A DNA stretch of 57,204 nt from Bacteroidales bacterium (GTDB lineage: Bacteria > Bacteroidota > Bacteroidia > Bacteroidales > P3). Within the stretch, counting starts at the first letter, position 1. Each line of letters opens with the position of its first letter. The stretch covers positions 1-57,204 of the forward strand of contig CAAGHV010000125.1 of the NCBI GenBank assembly GCA_900769785.1, in the 5' to 3' direction. Below, piece after piece: positions 16,189-25,276 of the stretch. A program made the position numbers and the translations under genes. Below the pieces are notes generated by a model, which had not been told where the DNA came from, did not search any database, and was given only the letters and a program-made list of their open reading frames with translations.

Positions 16189-17376
16189 CTATTTGCCCAA
16201 TACAAAGCTTTTCCGTTCGGCCATAGCTACAGCAGCAGCTACTATTACCATCAATCCGTTAGTTACAAATATAAGGTCGGGACTGTTGTTGGCCAATATG
16301 GTCCCAAATAGTTTGATTATAAATGGTGCTATAAGTACAGCAAGGTAGTTCATAGACATAACCAGTGCCAGACTCATAACCACATTGCCCGAGGTGGAAA
16401 TAGTACTAGTTTTATCGTATATTAGTGGTTGTATAATGCCGTAGCCCAAGCCTGCTAGTACAGCTCCTATGGCAAATAGTACTATGTGGTGCGAAAGATA
16501 TATTATTATAAGCCCTATAGCTACTAGCAGTAAGTTAATCCAATTGACAGCCGAACCCATTTTATCCAATAGCTTGGTTATAAAGAATCCCGGAATGGTT
16601 ATTGCTAGGAAGAATATTGCTATTACAGCTCCCGAACTATCGCTATCCATTTTGTATTGCTCCATAACGAAGGGTAGGTTTAGCGGTATTGCCAATACAT
16701 TGTATGTTACAAAGAAGTATAGTAGCATAAGTCCTGCAAGTTTTTGGGTCTTATTCCTTGTTTGGGTATGCCTATTATTGGCGTTTTCAGAGGTGTACGA
16801 TGGCGCTGATTTGGGTAGAAATCTGCATAATACTATTGATATTATAGGGAGGCAATATACGGCAAACGGAGCGTGCCAATTTATATCGGCAAGCCAGCCT
16901 GTAAGGTAGGTGGCTACTACCAGTGTAAGGTTGTTGATGGCTGAGCTTATACCAAGCTGTTGTGTGCGGTAGCGTCCGGCAAAGTATTCGGCTATAAGGC
17001 CTGTTGATAGTGGAATTACTATGCCGGCGCCAATGCCAAGAATACAACTTATTATTATAAGTCCACCCATGCTGTTGATAAAGAAATAGCTTATTCCGCT
17101 CAGCAGAAATATAATTAGGCCAATGCTTAGTATGCCTATCTTGTCTTTGCCCGACGATAGTTTTCCTGAAAGGAACAGAAACGGTATCACCATCAGCGAT
17201 GGAAGCGAGGTGAGCATCTGTATTTCCAAGTCTGTTGCATGTGGAAATACCGTTTCCAATTTGCCCATAATGGGCGATATTGCCAATCCGGGTAGCGAGG
17301 TTATGGCCGATACCGACCATATAGCCAATAGCGCCACCAATGATATATCGGTTTTGCCTGTAGTAATCTTTCTCAT
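16189..17376 (-). CDS. MFS transporter (efflux-type)
   Basis: 395 residues from the ATG at 17376. The frame extends 10 codons to a GTG at 17406, which I consider less likely because ATG is preferred and the first helix starts soon after. About 12 hydrophobic helices; the first half contains FLSGKLSSGKDKIGI, an MFS TM2-3 loop, and SCILGIGAGIVIPLSTGLIAEYF. It looks like the drug-efflux/general MFS group; substrate unknown. It is convergent with the histidine kinase gene, and transcripts from the two sides must overlap. Confidence 0.82.
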   Translation of the reverse strand: MRKITTGKTDISLVALLAIWSVSAITSLPGLAISPIMGKLETVFPHATDLEIQMLTSLPSLMVIPFLFLSGKLSSGKDKIGILSIGLIIFLLSGISYFFINSMGGLIIISCILGIGAGIVIPLSTGLIAEYFAGRYRTQQLGISSAINNLTLVVATYLTGWLADINWHAPFAVYCLPIISIVLCRFLPKSAPSYTSENANNRHTQTRNKTQKLAGLMLLYFFVTYNVLAIPLNLPFVMEQYKMDSDSSGAVIAIFFLAITIPGFFITKLLDKMGSAVNWINLLLVAIGLIIIYLSHHIVLFAIGAVLAGLGYGIIQPLIYDKTSTISTSGNVVMSLALVMSMNYLAVLIAPFIIKLFGTILANNSPDLIFVTNGLMVIVAAAVAMAERKSFVLGK

Positions 17377-18132
17377 AACTATTGTTCTTTGTCTATGTTT
17401 TTCCACGTTAAAACATATAAATATCCTTTTTGTTGATTGTAATTGCTTATAAAATTTATTTGGTTAATACTCGTTGTTTGAATTAAATTCTCTAATGTTT
17501 ATACTTGTAAATTGGAAAGTTGTAACATTTATTTGAAATACAAATTATATGCTAGCAGAGGGGGTAACTTGTACTGAAAGGTAGGTTTGCCTAACTCGCC
17601 TGATAGCAACAACGAATTAGGGGGGGATTTTTTAACTATATCACGAGAGATTTTAATCTTAATATGTTGATAGGTATTTTACACTATATTATCACCTTCG
17701 TGCTATTTAACTATGAAGTGATTTTCATCTTGGTTTGGATATTCATGTACATAATTTAATTTATCCGATGACTCATAATATGTTTGATGAAAGTTTGTGG
17801 AAAACAGGTTTTATTGATGACTAATGGGTATGATGGAGAGCATATATTACAACTCAAGGAGATCACGAAAAGTCTTTGGACCAATATTCAAGATAAATGA
17901 CACTAAAAGGTATGACAGTATTTCATCTTCTTTTATCGATATGTATGCCTGCTACTGTGTACGTTTTGTTTTGTGTGCTGTTTTTATCATGACTATATAC
18001 TGTAGTAAGTTAAGTATTCACAATGTTAAGTGAATATCTTTTTGATGAATAGTTTTTTATAGGTAAATGTTGAATATACAGATGTTTAGTGTGTCATAGA
18101 TGTGCTTTTTTGATATAATGTGGGAAATAAAG
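17377..18132. other. Long gap without a convincing gene
   Basis: About 750 bp of AT-rich sequence. It holds the dispersed repeat at 17465-17630 and, around 17636-17745, a possible but very degraded 22-bp array. For example, ACTATATCACGAGAGATTTT resembles a unit of the 7.8-kb array, but the register is not maintained. A 69-codon open frame at 17824-18033 has no recognisable domain or start context and is probably non-coding. Confidence 0.55.
17465..17630 (+). repeat. Dispersed intergenic repeat, copy 1
   Basis: Begins TAATACTCGTTGTTTGAATT (17465) and continues to CTAATGTTT (~17500). It ends with AATTAGGGGGGGATTT (17614-17630). A second copy with the same start and end sequences lies at 52283-52413. 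The middle of the two copies differs and the lengths are unequal. Confidence 0.6.
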
Positions 18133-18163
18133 TTGCGAAGAATAAAAAAAAGATGTACTTTTG
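18133..18163 (+). promoter_or_regulatory. mutA promoter
   Basis: TTG at 18133-18135, 20-bp spacer, TACTTTTG at 18156-18163, about 35 bp upstream of the start codon. Confidence 0.78.
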
Positions 18164-18198
18164 TACTTTAAAAGAAATAAAAATATAAATAATATAAT

Positions 18199-20061
18199 AT
18201 GATGGAAAACAATAAGTTATTCTCCGAATTTCCTCCTGTTTCTACCGAAAAATGGGAAGAAGTTATTAATAAAGACCTAAAGGGTGCCGACTATGATAAA
18301 AAATTAGTTTGGAAAACAATAGAAGGTTTTTCGGTAAAACCATACTACAGAGCCGAAGATTTAGAAAACCTTACTTATTTGAACACCAATCCTAACGAAT
18401 TTCCTTACGTTAGAGGTAAACAAGCAAAAGCAAATACTTGGGATATCCGTCAAGATATTGCTGTAAAAGATGCTGTTGAAGCTAACCGTATAGCTGTTGA
18501 CGCAGTAAAACGTGGTGCCACTGCTTTGGGACTTTGCGTACGCGAAATAACTACAGCAGAGCAAATGGCAACATTGTTGAAAGGTATAGATTTGACAAAG
18601 GTGAAAATCAACTTCACTTGCTCAAAATCGTACTTGCCAACATTGAAACTTTTGGTAGAAGTGGCCAAAAAACAAAACGTTGATACCAAAGAGATAGCAG
18701 GTAGCATTGATTTTGACATATTCAACTATGCGTTGAAACATGGCGAATTCTACGGAAGCGAAGAAGCCAACTATGCCGAAGCTCTTGAAGTAATCAACTA
18801 CATTGAAGCCGAATTGCCAAAATTCCGTGCTTTGACAGTAAACGGACGTATGTTCCACAATGCCGGTTCGAGCATCGTTCAAGAACTTGGTTACACTTTG
18901 GCTGCTGCCAACGACTTGATGGCAAACCTTACCGAAAAAGGTTGCAAAGTAGAAACTGTGGCTTCGAACATGCAGTTTACTTTCGCTATCGGTTCAAACT
19001 ACTTCATGGAAATGGCCAAAATACGTGCCGCTCGTATGTTGTGGTCCAAAATAGTAGAACAATATGCACCTAAATGCTCTTGTGCATACGATGTGTATAT
19101 CCACGCTACTTCTTCGACATGGAACAAGTCGGTATATGATGCATACGTAAATATGTTGCGTACTACTACCGAAACTATGTCGGCAGCTATAGCAGGTGCC
19201 GATTCGATATCGGTAGCTCCTTTTGATGCTGCTTACAAACAAGCCGACGATTTCTCAATGCGTATTGCTCGCAATCAACAAATATTGTTGAAAGAAGAAT
19301 CGTATTTGGACAAAATAGTTGACCCTGCTGCAGGTTCGTACTATATCGAAAACTTGACCAACTCTATAGCTCAATATGCTTGGGAAAACTTCCTAGCTGT
19401 TGAAGGTAAAGGCGGTTTCGCCAAAGCTATACGCGAAGGTTATGTTCAAGACGAGATAGAAAAGATGGCTCAACAACGCAACCAAGATATAGCAACTCGT
19501 AAGACTGTTATTTTGGGTACAAACCAATATCCAAACTTAGCCGAGAATATGGGCGACAAAATCCAAGCTAAAGAATGTTGTTGCTGCGGAGCTAAAGGTA
19601 CCGAAGTAAAGGTTTTGAACCAATACCGTGGTGCTCAAGCTTTCGAAGAATTGCGTTTGGCTACTGAAAAAGCTGCTCAAAAACCAAAAGTATTCTTGTT
19701 GACTTACGGAAACTTGGCTATGCGTAAAGCTCGTTCTGGATTTGCTACAAACTTCTTTGGTGTTGCCGGTTATGAAATCATAGACAATGTAGGATTTGCT
19801 ACAGCTGCCGAAGGTGTAAAAGCTGCTTTGGATGCTAAAGCCGATATCGTGGTAATGTGTTCTTCTGACGAAGAATATGCCGAAATAGTAAACGATGTAT
19901 GTGCTGGTTTGAAAGGCAAAGTTAAAAGCATAGTATTGGCCGGTTATCCAAAAGAACAAGTAGAAGCTTACAAAGCTCAAGGCGTTGACGAATTTATCCA
20001 TGTAAAAACAAATGTATTGGAATCGTTGACTGCTTTCCAAAAAATGCTTAACTTGATTTAA
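18199..20061 (+). CDS. mutA: Methylmalonyl-CoA mutase small subunit
   Basis: 620 residues, the usual length of the small (beta) subunit. The N-terminus LFSEFPPVSTEKWEEVINKDLKG and the TIM-barrel segment ending SISVAPFDAAY are characteristic. The C-terminal Rossmann-like domain (~480-620) lacks the DxHxxG cobalamin-binding motif, as expected because the large subunit carries B12 and the active site. With MutB it interconverts succinyl-CoA and methylmalonyl-CoA on the route to propionate. mutB normally follows directly in Bacteroidota; here a hairpin and glmM follow instead. A second ATG codon directly follows the first. Confidence 0.93.
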   Translation: MMENNKLFSEFPPVSTEKWEEVINKDLKGADYDKKLVWKTIEGFSVKPYYRAEDLENLTYLNTNPNEFPYVRGKQAKANTWDIRQDIAVKDAVEANRIAVDAVKRGATALGLCVREITTAEQMATLLKGIDLTKVKINFTCSKSYLPTLKLLVEVAKKQNVDTKEIAGSIDFDIFNYALKHGEFYGSEEANYAEALEVINYIEAELPKFRALTVNGRMFHNAGSSIVQELGYTLAAANDLMANLTEKGCKVETVASNMQFTFAIGSNYFMEMAKIRAARMLWSKIVEQYAPKCSCAYDVYIHATSSTWNKSVYDAYVNMLRTTTETMSAAIAGADSISVAPFDAAYKQADDFSMRIARNQQILLKEESYLDKIVDPAAGSYYIENLTNSIAQYAWENFLAVEGKGGFAKAIREGYVQDEIEKMAQQRNQDIATRKTVILGTNQYPNLAENMGDKIQAKECCCCGAKGTEVKVLNQYRGAQAFEELRLATEKAAQKPKVFLLTYGNLAMRKARSGFATNFFGVAGYEIIDNVGFATAAEGVKAALDAKADIVVMCSSDEEYAEIVNDVCAGLKGKVKSIVLAGYPKEQVEAYKAQGVDEFIHVKTNVLESLTAFQKMLNLI

Positions 20062-20082
20062 TCGTAATAATATTATTATTGA

Positions 20083-20118
20083 AACGAGAATATTCAGCAT
20101 AGTTTGAGTATTCTCGTT
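20083..20118 (+). terminator. Putative mutA terminator
   Basis: AACGAGAATATTC (20083-20095) pairs with GAGTATTCTCGTT (20106-20118), one wobble pair, 10-nt loop. The following T-run is weak. It separates mutA from glmM. Confidence 0.65.
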
Positions 20119-20158
20119 CTTCATATATTTGATTTTTTAATATTAAAAGGAAAACAAT

Positions 20159-21544
20159 ATGTCTCTGATAAAATCAATATCCGGAATTAGAGGAACCATA
20201 GGCGGTGTGCAAGGCGAAGGTCTAAGCCCTATTGATGTGGTGAAATTTACATCGGCATTTGCCACTTTTTTAAAAAAGAATTCTTCGAAAGAAAAGTTAC
20301 AATTGGTGGTAGGTCGTGATGCACGTATATCGGGACAGATGGTGGATAGCTTGGTAGTAGGTACATTGATGGGAATGGGAATAGATGTTATAGAAACAGG
20401 ATTATCTACAACTCCCACAGTGGAAGTGGCCGTGGTGGACAAAAAAGCCGATGGTGGTATAATAATAACAGCCAGCCACAACCCAATGCAGTGGAACGCA
20501 CTGAAACTTCTTAATGCCAAAGGCGAGTTTATCAATGCTGCCGAAGGTAATGAGGTGCTTGAAATTGCCGAAACCATGGATGTAAATTTTGCTCAAGTAG
20601 AAAAGTTAGGTACATATATAACCGACTTCAACACAATAGATACTCATATACAAAATGTAATAAATCTTCCATTAGTAGATGTTGATGCTATAAAGAATGC
20701 CGGTTTTAAAGTGGCTGTTGATGCTGTAAACTCTACCGGTGGTATAGCTATACCTCGCTTATTGAAGGCTTTGGGAGTAAAAAATATAGTGGAACTAAAC
20801 TGCGAACCAACAGGTAAGTTTGCCCACAATCCCGAACCATTACCCGAAAACCTGACCGAAATATCGTCGGTGGTTAAGGAAAATGCTTGCGACTTTGGTA
20901 TAGTGGTTGACCCCGATGTGGATAGGTTAGCTCTTATTTGTGAAAATGGCGAGATGTTTGGAGAGGAATACACACTTGTGGCTGTAGCCGATTATGTGCT
21001 GTCAAACCAAAAGGGAAATACTGTTTCCAATATGTCGTCAACACGTGCTTTGCGCGATGTAACCGAAGGCTATGGCTGTAGCTATGCATCGGCTGCGGTA
21101 GGCGAAGTAAATGTGGTAGAAAAAATGAAGGCTACCAATGCCATTATAGGTGGCGAAGGCAACGGTGGTGTTATTTACCCCGAATTGCACTATGGTCGCG
21201 ATGCTTTGGTAGGTGTGGCTTTGTTCCTTACCCATTTGGCAAAGAAAGGTATTGCTGTTTCGGAATTGCGTAAAACATATCCAAATTATGTGATATCGAA
21301 AAACAAAATATCGCTTACACCAGAAATCGATGTGGATAATGTTTTGAAAACAATGGCCGAAAAATACAAAAATCAGCCGGTAAGCACTATTGATGGTGTG
21401 AAGATTGAATTTGGCAATGAGTGGGTGCATCTGCGCAAGTCCAATACTGAACCTATTATACGTATATACTCCGAAAGCCAAACAGCCGATAAAGCCGATG
21501 AATTGGCTCAACGTATAATAAATGATATAAAGGCAATTATATAA
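20159..21544 (+). CDS. glmM: Phosphoglucosamine mutase (phosphohexomutase)
   Basis: 461 residues, alpha-D-phosphohexomutase family. The phosphoserine loop TASHNP (~101-106), metal loop DPDVDR (~250), sugar loop GEGNGG (~325) and phosphate loop RKSNTEPIIR (~425) occur in order in the four domains. The N-terminus LIKSISGIRGT is like GlmM. It converts glucosamine-6-P to glucosamine-1-P for UDP-GlcNAc, hence peptidoglycan and LPS. Some relatives act on mannose, so phosphomannomutase activity is not excluded. It ends at a perfect terminator. Confidence 0.88.
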   Translation: MSLIKSISGIRGTIGGVQGEGLSPIDVVKFTSAFATFLKKNSSKEKLQLVVGRDARISGQMVDSLVVGTLMGMGIDVIETGLSTTPTVEVAVVDKKADGGIIITASHNPMQWNALKLLNAKGEFINAAEGNEVLEIAETMDVNFAQVEKLGTYITDFNTIDTHIQNVINLPLVDVDAIKNAGFKVAVDAVNSTGGIAIPRLLKALGVKNIVELNCEPTGKFAHNPEPLPENLTEISSVVKENACDFGIVVDPDVDRLALICENGEMFGEEYTLVAVADYVLSNQKGNTVSNMSSTRALRDVTEGYGCSYASAAVGEVNVVEKMKATNAIIGGEGNGGVIYPELHYGRDALVGVALFLTHLAKKGIAVSELRKTYPNYVISKNKISLTPEIDVDNVLKTMAEKYKNQPVSTIDGVKIEFGNEWVHLRKSNTEPIIRIYSESQTADKADELAQRIINDIKAII

Positions 21545-21580
21545 ATCTACTGTTGGTGATGTAATCAGCCTATATATAGC

Positions 21581-21610
21581 AAAAGGACTACACGAAAGTG
21601 TAGTCCTTTT
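21581..21610. terminator. Bidirectional terminator
   Basis: AAAAGGACTACAC (21581-21593), GAAA tetraloop, exact complement (21598-21610). Lies between convergent glmM and rocD. Confidence 0.95.
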
Positions 21611-21633
21611 GTTGTAATAGTTATTCAATTCTA

Positions 21634-22854
21634 TTAGTCGAACGAAAGGATAGCTTCTTTTATTATCTCTATAGCTTCGCGAAGTTCAGCTTCGGTAATC
21701 ACTAGAGGAGGAGCGAAGCGTATGATATGAGTGTGTGTAGGTTTGGCCAATACCCCCATATCGCGCATCTTTAAGCATACGTCCCATGCTTGTTTGCCGT
21801 TTTTGGGTTTTATTATTACGGCGTTGAGCAAGCCTTTGCCTCTTACTTTCTCAATCATATCCGATTTTATTTTCAGCATTTCTTCGCGGAATATCTTTCC
21901 AAGGTATTCTGCTTTTTCCATAAGTTTCTCTTCTTTTATTACTTCCAATGCTGCTATACTTACCTTTGCTGCAATAGGGTTGCCACCAAATGTACTTCCA
22001 TGTTCGCCGGGTTTGATGTTAAGCATAATCTCGTCATCGGCCAATACTGCCGATACTGGGAAAACACCACCGCCAAGGGCTTTGCCCAATATAAGTATAT
22101 CGGGACGTACACCTTCGTGGTCGCAGGCTAGCATTTTTCCGGTACGGGCTATACCGCTTTGTACCTCATCGGCCATAAATAGTACATTGTGTTTCTTACA
22201 TATATCGTAACATTTTTTTAGGTATCCATCATCGGGAACATATACACCGGCTTCGCCTTGTATTGGTTCTAATAGGAAACCTGCTATCTTGCTACCATGT
22301 TCTTGCATTACTTTTTCCAATGCATCGGAATCGTTGTAAGGTATGCGTATAAATCCCGGAGTCATAGGGCCATAGTTGGCATAAGAGTCGGGATCGTTGC
22401 TCATGGTTATTATGGTGATGGTACGTCCGTGGAAGTTGCCTTCGCAGCATACTATCATTACTTCGTCGTTGGGTATGCCTTTCTTTACCACACCCCAACG
22501 GCGAGCCAGTTTGAGAGCTGTCTCGTCGGCTTCGGCACCGGTGTTCATTGGTAGAACTTTTTCGTAACCAAAGTATTCGGTTATGTATTTTTCCCATTCG
22601 CCTAAGCAGTCGTTATAGAAAGCACGAGAACTTAGTGTTAGCTTTTGGGCTTGGTCGCACATGGCTTTGATTATTTTTGGGTGACAGTGACCTTGATTTA
22701 CGGCCGAGTATGCTGATAAGAAGTCAAAGTAGCGTTTGCCTTCGCAATCCCATACGTATGCACCTTCTCCTTTAGCTAATACCACTGGTAGTGGATGATA
22801 GTTGTGAGCTCCGTAGCGAGCTTCCATTTCCATGTATTGTTCTGATTTAGTCAT
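21634..22854 (-). CDS. rocD: Ornithine aminotransferase
   Basis: 406 residues, class III PLP-dependent aminotransferase. PLP-phosphate contacts NTGAEADETALK (~105), the FHGRT block (~142), the DEVQSG acidic site (~229) and the Schiff-base lysine in LGKALGGG (~257) are present. The N-terminus (ARYGAHNYHPLPVVLAKGEG) matches ornithine aminotransferases closely. It converts ornithine plus 2-oxoglutarate to glutamate-5-semialdehyde and glutamate. Single-gene unit with its own promoter. Confidence 0.94.
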   Translation of the reverse strand: MTKSEQYMEMEARYGAHNYHPLPVVLAKGEGAYVWDCEGKRYFDFLSAYSAVNQGHCHPKIIKAMCDQAQKLTLSSRAFYNDCLGEWEKYITEYFGYEKVLPMNTGAEADETALKLARRWGVVKKGIPNDEVMIVCCEGNFHGRTITIITMSNDPDSYANYGPMTPGFIRIPYNDSDALEKVMQEHGSKIAGFLLEPIQGEAGVYVPDDGYLKKCYDICKKHNVLFMADEVQSGIARTGKMLACDHEGVRPDILILGKALGGGVFPVSAVLADDEIMLNIKPGEHGSTFGGNPIAAKVSIAALEVIKEEKLMEKAEYLGKIFREEMLKIKSDMIEKVRGKGLLNAVIIKPKNGKQAWDVCLKMRDMGVLAKPTHTHIIRFAPPLVITEAELREAIEIIKEAILSFD

Positions 22855-22895
22855 AGTTTATGTATTTTATGAGTTTATAATGTTATTTTGGGGCA

Positions 22896-22903
22896 CAAAG
22901 ATA
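22896..22903 (-). promoter_or_regulatory. rocD promoter, -7 element
   Basis: TATCTTTG on the minus strand, about 42 bp upstream of the rocD start. Confidence 0.75.
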
Positions 22904-22960
22904 CATATTATTTTTTAATTTGAGTACTTTTTTTTTTTATTTTCGGTAAAAAATGTTATA

Positions 22961-22968
22961 TATCTTTG
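22961..22968 (+). promoter_or_regulatory. Orphan -7 element
   Basis: TATCTTTG on the plus strand, about 225 bp before the tRNA-Leu promoter. No ORF follows in 22969-23192, so it may drive a long tRNA leader or a small RNA, or be a chance match. I see nothing else in the gap. Confidence 0.4.
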
Positions 22969-23192
22969 AGGCTTAATGTTTTCATGATATGTTAATGTTT
23001 GTATGCAATGTCGAAAATACTCTCAAATATCATGTTTGGTTGTCAAAATATAGTCATTTTACTGCGTTTTTGATTGTACTTCAAAAGAAAAATATTTACT
23101 TATTAAAAATATATAATCTTGAAATACAAGATAAAGTATTTCCTATAGCAAATTAATGTGAAAAAAGTTTTCATTATATGAAATAAAAGTTG

Positions 23193-23200
23193 TAATTTTG
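23193..23200 (+). promoter_or_regulatory. tRNA-Leu promoter, -7 element
   Basis: TAATTTTG, 18 bp before the first tRNA-Leu. No clear upstream TTTG at the usual spacing. Confidence 0.55.
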
Positions 23201-23218
23201 CAAACTGAAAGGATATAT

Positions 23219-23300
23219 GTCCACGTGGTGGAATTGGTAGACACGCCACTTTGAGGGGGTGGTGCTGCGAGGCGTGCAAGTTCAAGTCTTGTCGTGGACA
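23219..23300 (+). tRNA. tRNA-Leu(GAG)
   Basis: Acceptor GTCCACG (23219-23225) pairs with CGTGGAC (23293-23299), discriminator A. Anticodon loop TTGAGGG gives GAG. A long variable arm and T-arm CAAGTTCAAGTCTTG are present. The CCA end is not encoded. Confidence 0.95.
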
Positions 23301-23329
23301 CAATTAGTAAAAGGGTAATAGTTCTTTCA

Positions 23330-23411
23330 GCCCGAGTGGTGGAATTGGTAGACACGTACGTTTCAGGTGCGTATTCCGCGAGGAGTGCAGGTTCAAGTCC
23401 TGTCTCGGGCA
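23330..23411 (+). tRNA. tRNA-Leu(CAG)
   Basis: Acceptor GCCCGAG (23330-23336) pairs with CTCGGGC (23404-23410), discriminator A. Anticodon loop TTCAGGT gives CAG. Probably co-transcribed with the tRNA-Leu(GAG) 29 bp upstream. Confidence 0.95.
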
Positions 23412-23433
23412 CATGGTTAGTAAAGTGGTTGGC

Positions 23434-23463
23434 ACTTCGGATTAGGCAATCCGAAGTTTTTTT
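23434..23463 (+). terminator. tRNA-Leu terminator
   Basis: ACTTCGGATT (23434-23443), loop AGGC, AATCCGAAGT (23448-23457) followed by a T-run. Confidence 0.9.
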
Positions 23464-23510
23464 ATGCCCTATGCTTATTATAATGGTATTACTATGGGTT
23501 ATAAATAAAA

Positions 23511-23539
23511 AAAAGCAAAAGGATAAACCTTTTGCTTTT
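23511..23539 (-). terminator. glyS terminator
   Basis: AAAAGCAAAAGG (23511-23522) pairs with CCTTTTGCTTTT (23528-23539). The minus-strand read ends in T-runs just past the glyS stop. Confidence 0.85.
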
Positions 23540-23565
23540 ACATTAAAGTATATGAGAATATGTTT

Positions 23566-25092
23566 TTACATTTTTAGTGGTTGTATTCTTTCGGCAAGGT
23601 AAGCGTTTAGGTTATCTACGCTTATGCGGTCTTGCTTCATAGTGTCGCGTTCGCGAATAGTAACGGTGTTGTCGGTCAATGTTTGGTTATCTACAGTAAC
23701 GCAGTAGGGGGTACCTATTGCATCTTGGCGACGGTAGCGACGGCCTATGGCATCTTTTTCGTCGTATTGTACCATATAGTTGTACTTCAAACTGTCCACT
23801 ATTTCGCGTGCTTTTTCGGGTAGTCCGTCTTTCTTTACCAATGGCAGTACAGCCACTTTGTATGGCGCCAATATTGCAGGTATCTTCATTACCACACGTT
23901 CCGAACCGTCTTCGAGTTTTTCTTCCTGATAAGCATAGCTGAATATAGCTAGGAATGTACGGTCTAGTCCGATAGAAGTTTCTATAACGTATGGGGTGTA
24001 GCTTTCGTTGATTTCGGCATCGAAGTATTGCAGTTTCTTGCCCGAAAATTCGCTATGACGCGATAGGTCGAAGTCGGTGCGGCTGTGGATGCCTTCCAAT
24101 TCTTTAAAACCAAATGGGAATTCAAACTCAATGTCGGTAGCAGCATTGGCATAGTGAGCCAGTTTTTCGTGGTCGTGGAAACGGTATTTGCTTTCGGGTA
24201 TTCCTAGTGCAAGGTGCCATTTGCGGCGTGCTTCTTTCCAATGTTCAAACCATTTAAGTTCTTCGCCCGGACGAACAAAGAATTGCATCTCCATTTGTTC
24301 AAACTCGCGCATACGGAATATAAATTGGCGTGCTACAATTTCGTTGCGAAATGCTTTGCCTATCTGTGCTATACCAAAAGGTATCTTCATACGTCCCGAC
24401 TTTTGTACGTTTAGGAAGTTGACAAATATACCTTGAGCTGTTTCGGGGCGTAGGTATATGGTATCGGCGCCTTCGGCTACCGAACCCATCTGTGTGGCAA
24501 ACATAAGGTTAAACTGGCGTACATCGGTCCAGTTGCGGCTGCCCGATATTGGGCATACTATGCCAAGGTCTAGTATTAATTGTTTGATAGCTTCAAGGTT
24601 GTTGTCGTTCATAGCCTCGGTAAAGCGTGCTGTAATCTCGTCAATCTTGGCTTGATATTCAAGTACACGTGCGTTGGTAGAGCGGAACATTGCCTCGTCA
24701 AAGTTCTCGAAACGTTTGGCAGCTTTATCTACTTCCTTGCGTATCTTATCCTCAATCTTGGCAATGTGGTCCTCGATAAGTACATCGGCACGGTAGCGTT
24801 TCTTGGAGTCCTTGTTGTCAATTAGAGGGTCGTTAAAAGCATCAACGTGTCCCGACGCCTTCCATATTTTGGGGTGCATAAATATACCGGAGTCTATACC
24901 CACGATATTTTCGTTGTATTGCACCATTGATTTCCACCAATAGTTTTTTATATTGTTTTTCAGTTCAACACCCAGTTGACCATAGTCATAAACGGCTGCC
25001 AAACCATCATAAATTTCACTCGATGGGAATATAAAACCATATTCCTTTGCGTGTGATATTATCTTTTTGAAAGCATCTTCGTTGTTTGCCAT
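23566..25092 (-). CDS. glyS: Glycyl-tRNA synthetase, single-chain (class II) type
   Basis: 508 residues, dimeric eukaryote/archaea-like GlyRS. The N-terminus FKKIISHAKEYGFIFPSSEI and YDYGQLGVELKNNIK bind tRNA acceptor and glycine. Class II motif 2 (RNEIVARQFIFRMREFEQME) and motif 3 (GLDRTFLAI) are clear, followed by an anticodon-binding domain starting near LAPYKVAVLP. The frame runs 33 codons further upstream, but I start at the ATG at 25092 because the family N-terminus begins there and a promoter-like motif (25153-25160) falls within the extension. It charges tRNA-Gly. Single-gene unit. Confidence 0.95.
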   Translation of the reverse strand: MANNEDAFKKIISHAKEYGFIFPSSEIYDGLAAVYDYGQLGVELKNNIKNYWWKSMVQYNENIVGIDSGIFMHPKIWKASGHVDAFNDPLIDNKDSKKRYRADVLIEDHIAKIEDKIRKEVDKAAKRFENFDEAMFRSTNARVLEYQAKIDEITARFTEAMNDNNLEAIKQLILDLGIVCPISGSRNWTDVRQFNLMFATQMGSVAEGADTIYLRPETAQGIFVNFLNVQKSGRMKIPFGIAQIGKAFRNEIVARQFIFRMREFEQMEMQFFVRPGEELKWFEHWKEARRKWHLALGIPESKYRFHDHEKLAHYANAATDIEFEFPFGFKELEGIHSRTDFDLSRHSEFSGKKLQYFDAEINESYTPYVIETSIGLDRTFLAIFSYAYQEEKLEDGSERVVMKIPAILAPYKVAVLPLVKKDGLPEKAREIVDSLKYNYMVQYDEKDAIGRRYRRQDAIGTPYCVTVDNQTLTDNTVTIRERDTMKQDRISVDNLNAYLAERIQPLKM

Positions 25093-25152
25093 AATATCTA
25101 TATAATTTATTACTAATGTGTTAATATTCGATTGAATAAAAGTATCTGTCTG

Positions 25153-25160
25153 CAAAAATA
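25153..25160 (-). promoter_or_regulatory. glyS promoter, -7 element
   Basis: TATTTTTG on the minus strand, about 60 bp upstream of the chosen ATG. Confidence 0.6.
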
Positions 25161-25276
25161 CATTTTTTTCGGGATATATAGAATCACCCAAAGTGTATTT
25201 TTTCCAAAAAAAATATGCTACTATGTTGTTTTTCTCAAAAATAGTTATCTTTAGCCATACATCTAGGGTATAAAAG

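Noticed and set aside
17374..17406. GTG start for the MFS transporter at 17406
   Set aside because: The ATG at 17376 is the better codon and the extra ten residues are polar with no family support.
17824..18033. 69-codon open frame in the gap before mutA
   Set aside because: No domain, no promoter at a suitable distance, no partner gene; composition like the surrounding non-coding DNA.
23103..23412. Minus-strand frames with GLEPALLAEYAP / STTRLELARLAAPPPQ
   Set aside because: Known artefact of translating the two tRNA-Leu genes in reverse.
23294..23602. 102-codon plus-strand frame
   Set aside because: Runs through the second tRNA-Leu and its terminator and into glyS on the other strand.
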